This document shows positions 59,601 through 64,000 of a stretch of 64,000 nt of DNA, piece by piece. The position numbers and the translations under genes were made by a program. The notes beneath the pieces are model-generated. The model searched no databases. It was given only the letters and a program-made list of their open reading frames with translations, and was not told the origin of the DNA. Within the stretch, counting starts at the first letter, position 1. Each line of letters opens with the position of its first letter. Location of the stretch: the NCBI RefSeq assembly GCF_038502225.1, contig NC_091325.1, positions 29,836,966 through 29,900,965 of the forward strand, given 5' to 3'. Origin of the DNA: Cherax quadricarinatus. Taxonomy: Eukaryota; Arthropoda; Malacostraca; Decapoda; Parastacidae.

Positions 59601-61910
59601 CTCGTCTCACCAATTACCATAAAGGGTAAAATGCTTATGCAAGATGCATGGAAACTCAAAATTGGATGGGATGAGAACTTGCCTCTAGAAATGAGTCAAG
59701 CATGGGATGAAATATCCAAGGAGTTTAAACAACTTCATCAAATTAAATTTCTCAGACAAATAGGTCAAGAGGGAAACAATTACACATTACATGTGTTCTG
59801 TGATGCGTCAACCAGAGGTTATGGCGCTGTAGCTTACATGAGTAATGCTGAAGGAAGTACACTAATTACTTCAAAGGCCAGGGTAGCACCCTTGAAGGTC
59901 AGAACAGTACCACAATTGGAACTGACAGCACTCTATGTAGGTACAAAATTAGCTGTCTATCTCAACAAAGTACTTGATCATCTCACTATTGAGAAAACCG
60001 TGATCTGGAGTGATAATGAGGCAGTTCTCCAGTGGTTAAGAAATAATAAGAGTATGTTGGTCTATGTACAGAACAGAGTAGCAGAAATAAAAGAGATGCA
60101 GAGAGATTATCTCTTTCTCCACGTCTCTACCCAAGAGAATCCAGCTGACATGTTGTCACGTGGTGTCCCACTCAAGAAATTTGTGGATAATAAATTATGG
60201 CTCCACGGACCGAACTGGCTCTCTGATGAAAATAACTGGCCTCAGCAAAAAGCTCACATTATGCCAGAAGAAACAGTCTGCTTGAACACAGCAGAAATAA
60301 GTTGTGTAAATACTGCAGACACAACAGAAATAGTCATTGATGGATCTAATTACTCATCTTTGGGTAAACTCTTAAGAGTTACAGCTCTTGTCTTTAAATT
60401 CATTAAAGGAATTAAACCTGATTATGAATGTCTTGAACCCATTAAATACTGGGTGAAACTAATACAGAAAGACGTTTTCTCTACAGAATATAAATTTCTA
60501 GAAACACAAGATAAATCCCCAAAGAAACCTGTTATGATTAATTCTTTAGGACTTTATCTCGACTCAGAAAAGATTATAAGATGTCGAGGAAGAATTCATA
60601 ATTCTTCACTACCTAAAGAAGCCATACATCCAATATTGATCCCCAGGAATCATTGGCTAACAAAACTGATTGTGCAAAACGCCCACAGTAACGTGTTACA
60701 TGGTGGGGTAGCTGACACACTTTGTCATATACGACAATCCTACTGGATACCTCAAGGTCGACAAAGTGTGAAAAAACAAATAAAGGACTGTATTACTTGT
60801 CGTCACTACGATATGCGAGTATGTCAGTATCCAGGTCCACCTCCATATCCCTCTGAAAGAGTTTGTCATATCACTCCATTTGAGGTGACAGGTGTAGATT
60901 ATACTGGACCAATAATTTTAACCAACACTGTTGACAAAGTTCCCATCAAGGTGTACATCTGTTTATTCACTTGTGCTACAACTAGAGCAGTACATCTAGA
61001 AGTAGCCACTGACATGTCTGCTGAAACCTTTATCAAATTATTCAGAAGGTTTGCAGCCAGAAGGGCATGTCCCAGACTGATGATTTCAGATAATGCAACG
61101 AACTTTGTTGCTGGTGCTGCTTATATAAGCAAGATCTTTGATCAACCAGAAGTACAACAGATGCTGAATCAACGCAGATGTCGTTGGAGATACATTCCTC
61201 CTAAATCTCCATGGCACGGCGGATTTTATGAAAGAATGATCGGCATTGTAAAACGTTGTTTAAGGAAGACTCTTCATCGTCAGAGAATAGACTTAGAAGA
61301 ATTCCTTACAGTTGTGACTGAAATAGAAAATAGAGTCAACAACAGACCTCTAACTTATGTTACCGATGATCTGGACAATTTAGAAGTGTTAAGTCCATCT
61401 CATTTACTCCATGGCAGAAGGCTCGAACCTGTTCCTCCCATGAATGATAAAGAAATCATAGAGGATCCTACTTATTTCGAACCTGAGCAACTCAGACGTA
61501 AATTCAAACACCTTAATAAAGTGATTGAACGTTGGGAGAAAATTTGGCGAGAAGAGTATTTCACCTCATTGAGAGAACACTTCTATGGAGCTGGTGTTCC
61601 TGAAAATCATAAGTCCTTAAGACCTGGTGACATAGTGATTATTGACAATGATGGTCCGAGGTCCCAATGGCCACTTGGAAAAATTGTGACCATATATCCT
61701 GATGCAAATGGAATCATCAGGACAGTTGATGTTTTGAGCAAAGGTGTAGTGAATAAGCGGACAATAAATAAACTAGTGCCATTAGAATTACACAGTGTTA
61801 AAAACAAAATTAGTGATTCTCCAGAAACCGCACAGACTAAAGCTGTTCAGAAAAGACAAGCAGCAGTGGTGGCGAGTGAGAAAATTAAATTAATGTTAAG
61901 TGATGAATAG
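56625..61910 (+). CDS. Bel/Pao gag-pol polyprotein, intact, 1761 aa
   Basis: One uninterrupted frame holds, in order, a gag region (residues about 1-330, with the DUF1759-type PTLSLPIFQGHNYEEFISDF near 125) and zinc knuckles (CVLCDGTHWAQYC near 351 and CFKCKGMHHTALC near 404). An aspartic protease core (TLFDQGSQRSFI near 464) follows. The reverse transcriptase has YTADISKAFLRV near 809 and FYVDN near 888. RNase H has VFCDAS near 1058 and IWSDNEAVLQWL. The integrase has its zinc domain near 1343-1393 and catalytic D, D, E at GVDYTGP, ISDNATNF and GGFYERM (1423-1535). A DUF5641-type C-terminus is at about 1640-1722. No env-like frame is present. YVDN replaces the usual YVDD, as in some other Bel elements. 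Gag and pol are fused without a frameshift. Confidence 0.95.
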   Translation: MACLKTQFQSLQTKITQLENLISVCLGLTQDTNIDFDDLEVKFELFTQRLEIINSDYTHYENKFLESDPSEDEIKNVLDTFSDQQLRWTGVQAICRKTLSQRPTTSGQPPVTPVTTTSVPLPSLPTLSLPIFQGHNYEEFISDFQSIVNSRTDIDEIAKFNYLKCLVKGEPYELIKSFPVVKGNYQLALHVLADNYFDADKARVRHAVLISSLKPPKHCYSDLQAFRITLDNSLRSLDAKYDLRQCDWFISGIVQDKLSPQTIERLNIMFNKRYFTCEEISNGLQTIVSCMQATRQDEKSTNPVDNKPSTQYKKSIPTPTKPHNGKSHIGIYQAVNTTDSKQTVTHKRTPKCVLCDGTHWAQYCSQYTSIEARKQRVHQLKRCIKCLGEHKGCKCSLKKCFKCKGMHHTALCPNTFAEQQQTSTESGSQQATALNVRDKFKATALPIARVELSNKLHKTNVLTLFDQGSQRSFIRRSVLQKLNKQPYAKIQLDIAGFFHNSGKQTYDLARITVGLGNRKKTVEAVVVDDLPKSVQIQGLKETVAALKAAKVKLACPDIQTDTISPIDLIIGSDYYHCFVQNIVSKHDVHLLKTAGGHMICGPIPSQSGKEADIDSVENVLVTRITADHVPQQKLSLLEEMNEPVDKLWDLDAIGIDVNKPSPQESQTYNQYLDTVKYKDGQYWVRLPWKLNPPHLPSNYRMAFGQMKAQIHELRKNPELLTVYDNIIQEQLDNKFIEEIVEDKLKTNAHYLPHHGVRKDSETTPLRVVYNCSARANKDVASLNDCLMTGPSLTEKLGDVLMKFRTNPYAYTADISKAFLRVGLQEIDRDYTRFLWPENPHDPQSPVKTYCFKSVLFGATSSPFLLEATLNTHLKKSESPFKEVLKKSFYVDNLQGTVNKEEDLKSLYREANKEMKEANMPLRMWNTNSKQLRELIKEDLTETEIPDCNNMLGLNWNTQEDTLSLKRINNKSCSTLTKRSLLSEVSQCFDPLGLVSPITIKGKMLMQDAWKLKIGWDENLPLEMSQAWDEISKEFKQLHQIKFLRQIGQEGNNYTLHVFCDASTRGYGAVAYMSNAEGSTLITSKARVAPLKVRTVPQLELTALYVGTKLAVYLNKVLDHLTIEKTVIWSDNEAVLQWLRNNKSMLVYVQNRVAEIKEMQRDYLFLHVSTQENPADMLSRGVPLKKFVDNKLWLHGPNWLSDENNWPQQKAHIMPEETVCLNTAEISCVNTADTTEIVIDGSNYSSLGKLLRVTALVFKFIKGIKPDYECLEPIKYWVKLIQKDVFSTEYKFLETQDKSPKKPVMINSLGLYLDSEKIIRCRGRIHNSSLPKEAIHPILIPRNHWLTKLIVQNAHSNVLHGGVADTLCHIRQSYWIPQGRQSVKKQIKDCITCRHYDMRVCQYPGPPPYPSERVCHITPFEVTGVDYTGPIILTNTVDKVPIKVYICLFTCATTRAVHLEVATDMSAETFIKLFRRFAARRACPRLMISDNATNFVAGAAYISKIFDQPEVQQMLNQRRCRWRYIPPKSPWHGGFYERMIGIVKRCLRKTLHRQRIDLEEFLTVVTEIENRVNNRPLTYVTDDLDNLEVLSPSHLLHGRRLEPVPPMNDKEIIEDPTYFEPEQLRRKFKHLNKVIERWEKIWREEYFTSLREHFYGAGVPENHKSLRPGDIVIIDNDGPRSQWPLGKIVTIYPDANGIIRTVDVLSKGVVNKRTINKLVPLELHSVKNKISDSPETAQTKAVQKRQAAVVASEKIKLMLSDE

Positions 61911-61942
61911 TTCACCTGCAGCGAACCTCCGCCGCCCCCCAG

Positions 61943-63068
61943 TGTGGAGAAATTTTCTCCAGGAGGGGGGTATCAGCCCCCTTCAGCCCCCTTCAGCCCT
62001 TTCAGCCCTGAGGGGCCACTCAGAGGGGGCGAGCGTCTTGTTTACTGCTAGAGTGAGTAATTGATCACAGATGCTATGCCACGTAGTCAAATGACCTCTG
62101 CTCCTTGCAGCGGTGTTGCAACGTGTATTTTTATAAGAGACAGTACATCTCTTATTTAGCAGGACAATTAAGGAAAATCCTGCTCCCACTTTATTACCAT
62201 AGTAAAGATATTGTACATTGTTGTCTATGATTAAGACAGCAAGAAACAAAGATTCTGCTTTGCTTCATCGAGGAGGTGACAAGGATGCAAGGTACTAGGT
62301 CAGCGTTTTTTTTGTGCTGGGGGCAGTGACTGCATGGAGCGCTGTAGCGTCTGTCAGACTATCTTTGACTCTAGGTAGAGTGACACTGACGCCAGGAGAT
62401 CTGTTCGTTAGTGTGAGCAAAGTGTCTCTAACACAAACACTTCAGAGAAGTGTGATCAGCTTCTCTTGTGATACATTGTGAACAATAAAGACAAATATTG
62501 TGGAACATAGTGTACCAGTGTGCGTTTCCTAGACAATGGAAGACGTGGACATCCAAGGACACTTCAGCTTCTATCAAGTCACCGATATCTGTCGAAGGTG
62601 TTGAGAACACCATAGCTCACGTTACAAAGAGCAAGGTATGTTACGAATTTCTTGTAGATCGGGGGATTGCGCAATTCTTGAGTCACAAGGAGTTTGTAAT
62701 CAACCTATAATCGGCAGTAAGGTGTGGACTTTTGAGTCCAAACAAGTAAGTATTTCGTCAGCCATCATCGAATGAAATATGCTGACATAACACCCCCTAG
62801 GGGTAATTTATACTTACAAATTGTATCTCTTGACAGCCCACTGTTGTGATGGTTTCGACAGCTTCTAGACCTCGTCTGCAGGGGCGGCTGTGTAGACGAT
62901 TTGCTGTCATTTATCAGCTAAGTGTTCATTATATATAGTTATAATAAACACGGCAGGTAAGGCCAAAAATCTCAACAGAGTTTTGTGGTCCAAATTTTGG
63001 CTTACCTGCCATGTTTATTATAACTATATATAATGAACACTTAGCTGATAAGGCCAAAAATCTCAACA
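61943..63068 (+). repeat. Bel/Pao 3' LTR with rearranged, folded-back end
   Basis: Bases 61943-62977 match the 5' LTR end to end. Then GAGTTTTGTGGTCCAAAT follows, which is leader sequence with an internal deletion (compare 55816-55822 and 55853-55865). After it, bases 62999-63050 are the reverse complement of LTR bases about 62905-62962, and AGGCCAAAAATCTCAACA closes the element at 63068. The base run before the LTR (GCCGCCCCCCAG) is pyrimidine-rich on the plus strand, unlike a standard polypurine tract. Confidence 0.9.
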
Positions 63069-64000
63069 TACAGTAACATTACAGCAGTAGTACAGTAACA
63101 TTACAGCAGTAGTACAGTAACATTACAGCAGTAGTACAGTAACATTACAGCAGTAGTACAGTAACATTACAGCAGTAGTACAGTAACATTACAGCAGTAG
63201 TACAGTAACATTACAGCAGTAGTACAGTAACATTACAGCAGTAGTACAGTAACATTACAGCAGTAGTACAGTAACATTACAGCAGTAGTACAGTAACATT
63301 ACAGCAGTAGTACAGTAACATTACAGCAGTAGTACAGTAACATTACAGCAGTAGTACAGTAACATTACAGCAGTAGTACAGTAACATTACAGCAGTAGTA
63401 CAGTAACATTACAGCAGTAGTACAGTAACATTACAGCAGTAGTACAGTAACATTACAGCAGTAGTACAGTAACATTACAGCAGTAGTACAGTAACATTAC
63501 AGCAGTAGTACAGTAACATTACAGCAGTAGTACAGTAACATTACAGCAGTAGTACAGTAACATTACAGCAGTAGTACAGTAACATTACAGCAGTAGTACA
63601 GTAACATTACAGCAGTAATACAGTAACATTACAGCAGTAGTACAGTAACATTACAGCAGTAGTACAGTAACATTACAGCAGTAGTACAGTAACATTACAG
63701 CAGTAGTACAGTAACATTACAGCAGTAGTACAGTAACATTACAGCAGTAGTACAGTAACATTACAGCAGTAGTACAGTAACATTACAGCAGTAGTAGAGT
63801 AACATTACAGCAGTAGTAGAGTAACATTACAGCAGTAGTACAGTAACATTGCAGCAGTAGTACAGTAACATTACAGCAGTAGTACAGTAACATTACAGCA
63901 GTAGTACAGTAACATTACAGCAGTAGTACAGTAACATTACAGCAGTAGTACAGTAACATTACAGCAGTAGTACAGTAACATTACAGCAGTAGTACAGTAA
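63069..64000. repeat. Sat-22 array, right block, continues past window
   Basis: This is about 42 copies of the 22-bp satellite of the GTAACATTA type, the same variant as the middle block. The array resumes in phase right after the Bel/Pao target duplication and runs off the window. Confidence 0.97.

Larger units (their letters stand above)
54781..63068 (+). mobile_element. Bel/Pao LTR retrotransposon, complete, young, inserted in Sat-22
   Basis: The element has 1035-bp LTRs starting TGTGGAGAAATTTTCTCC and ending TCTCAACA, a leader, one uninterrupted gag-pol frame (56625-61910) and a modified 3' end. TACAG flanks it at 54776-54780 and 63069-63073, and removing the element restores a perfect Sat-22 unit. 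I count about seven substitutions between the LTRs, so it inserted recently. After the regular 3' LTR end (62977) come 91 extra bases that include leader sequence and an inverted LTR segment, ending again in TCTCAACA. Confidence 0.95.

Overview
The window is eukaryotic nuclear DNA, most likely from a decapod crustacean such as a crayfish, lobster or shrimp. There is no bacterial-style gene packing. Nearly everything is retrotransposon debris, satellite DNA and microsatellites, and the only host gene seen is an arthropod-type gustatory receptor (Gr) split by introns. The decapod call is inference: several families here (the GIY-YIG Penelope elements, the LINEs, the MITE with TGTCGTGCCGAATA ends) look like repeats I know as abundant in decapod genomes, but I could not search for them.

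Layout. Bases 1-13246 are a mosaic of two CR1-like LINE families. LINE-A has an SGNH-esterase ORF1; LINE-B has a coiled-coil/proline-rich ORF1. They are nested in one another. Bases 13247-16055 are a palindromic Penelope-like element (PLE-1) inserted in the 3' end of another LINE and flanked by a 13-bp target duplication. A jockey-type LINE relic (16206-17600) and a decayed LINE-B copy (about 17800-19596) follow. The LINE-B copy runs straight into a 6.9-kb satellite (19597-26509) of exactly 223 phased 31-bp units. That unit matches the LINE-B 3' UTR, so the satellite appears to have grown from a retrotransposon tail.

Bases 27423-44084 hold the Gr gene on the minus strand. Exon 1 (42879-44084) encodes six membrane segments and exon 2 (27423-27491) encodes 23 residues. 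They are joined by a 15.4-kb intron full of LINE-B, RTE-like and R2-like LINEs, Penelope elements (PLE-2, again including a palindromic dimer), a tandem tRNA-derived SINE, a MITE and long (TA)n tracts. The final Gr exon, expected to encode TM7, was not found. The 5' flank of the gene is an old degenerate minisatellite.

Bases 45476-64000 are a 22-bp satellite broken by two insertions: a full-length but mutated LINE-A (48603-52718), and a young, apparently complete Bel/Pao LTR retrotransposon (54781-63068) with one intact 1761-codon gag-pol and 1035-bp LTRs over 99 percent identical. The Bel element has a rearranged fold-back 3' end. The LINE-A copy itself carries an 85-bp PLE-1 tip with a 12-bp target duplication.

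The strongest observations are the LINE-tail origin of the 31-bp satellite, the recurrent fold-back (inverted) architecture of several unrelated elements, and the two-exon reconstruction of the Gr gene.
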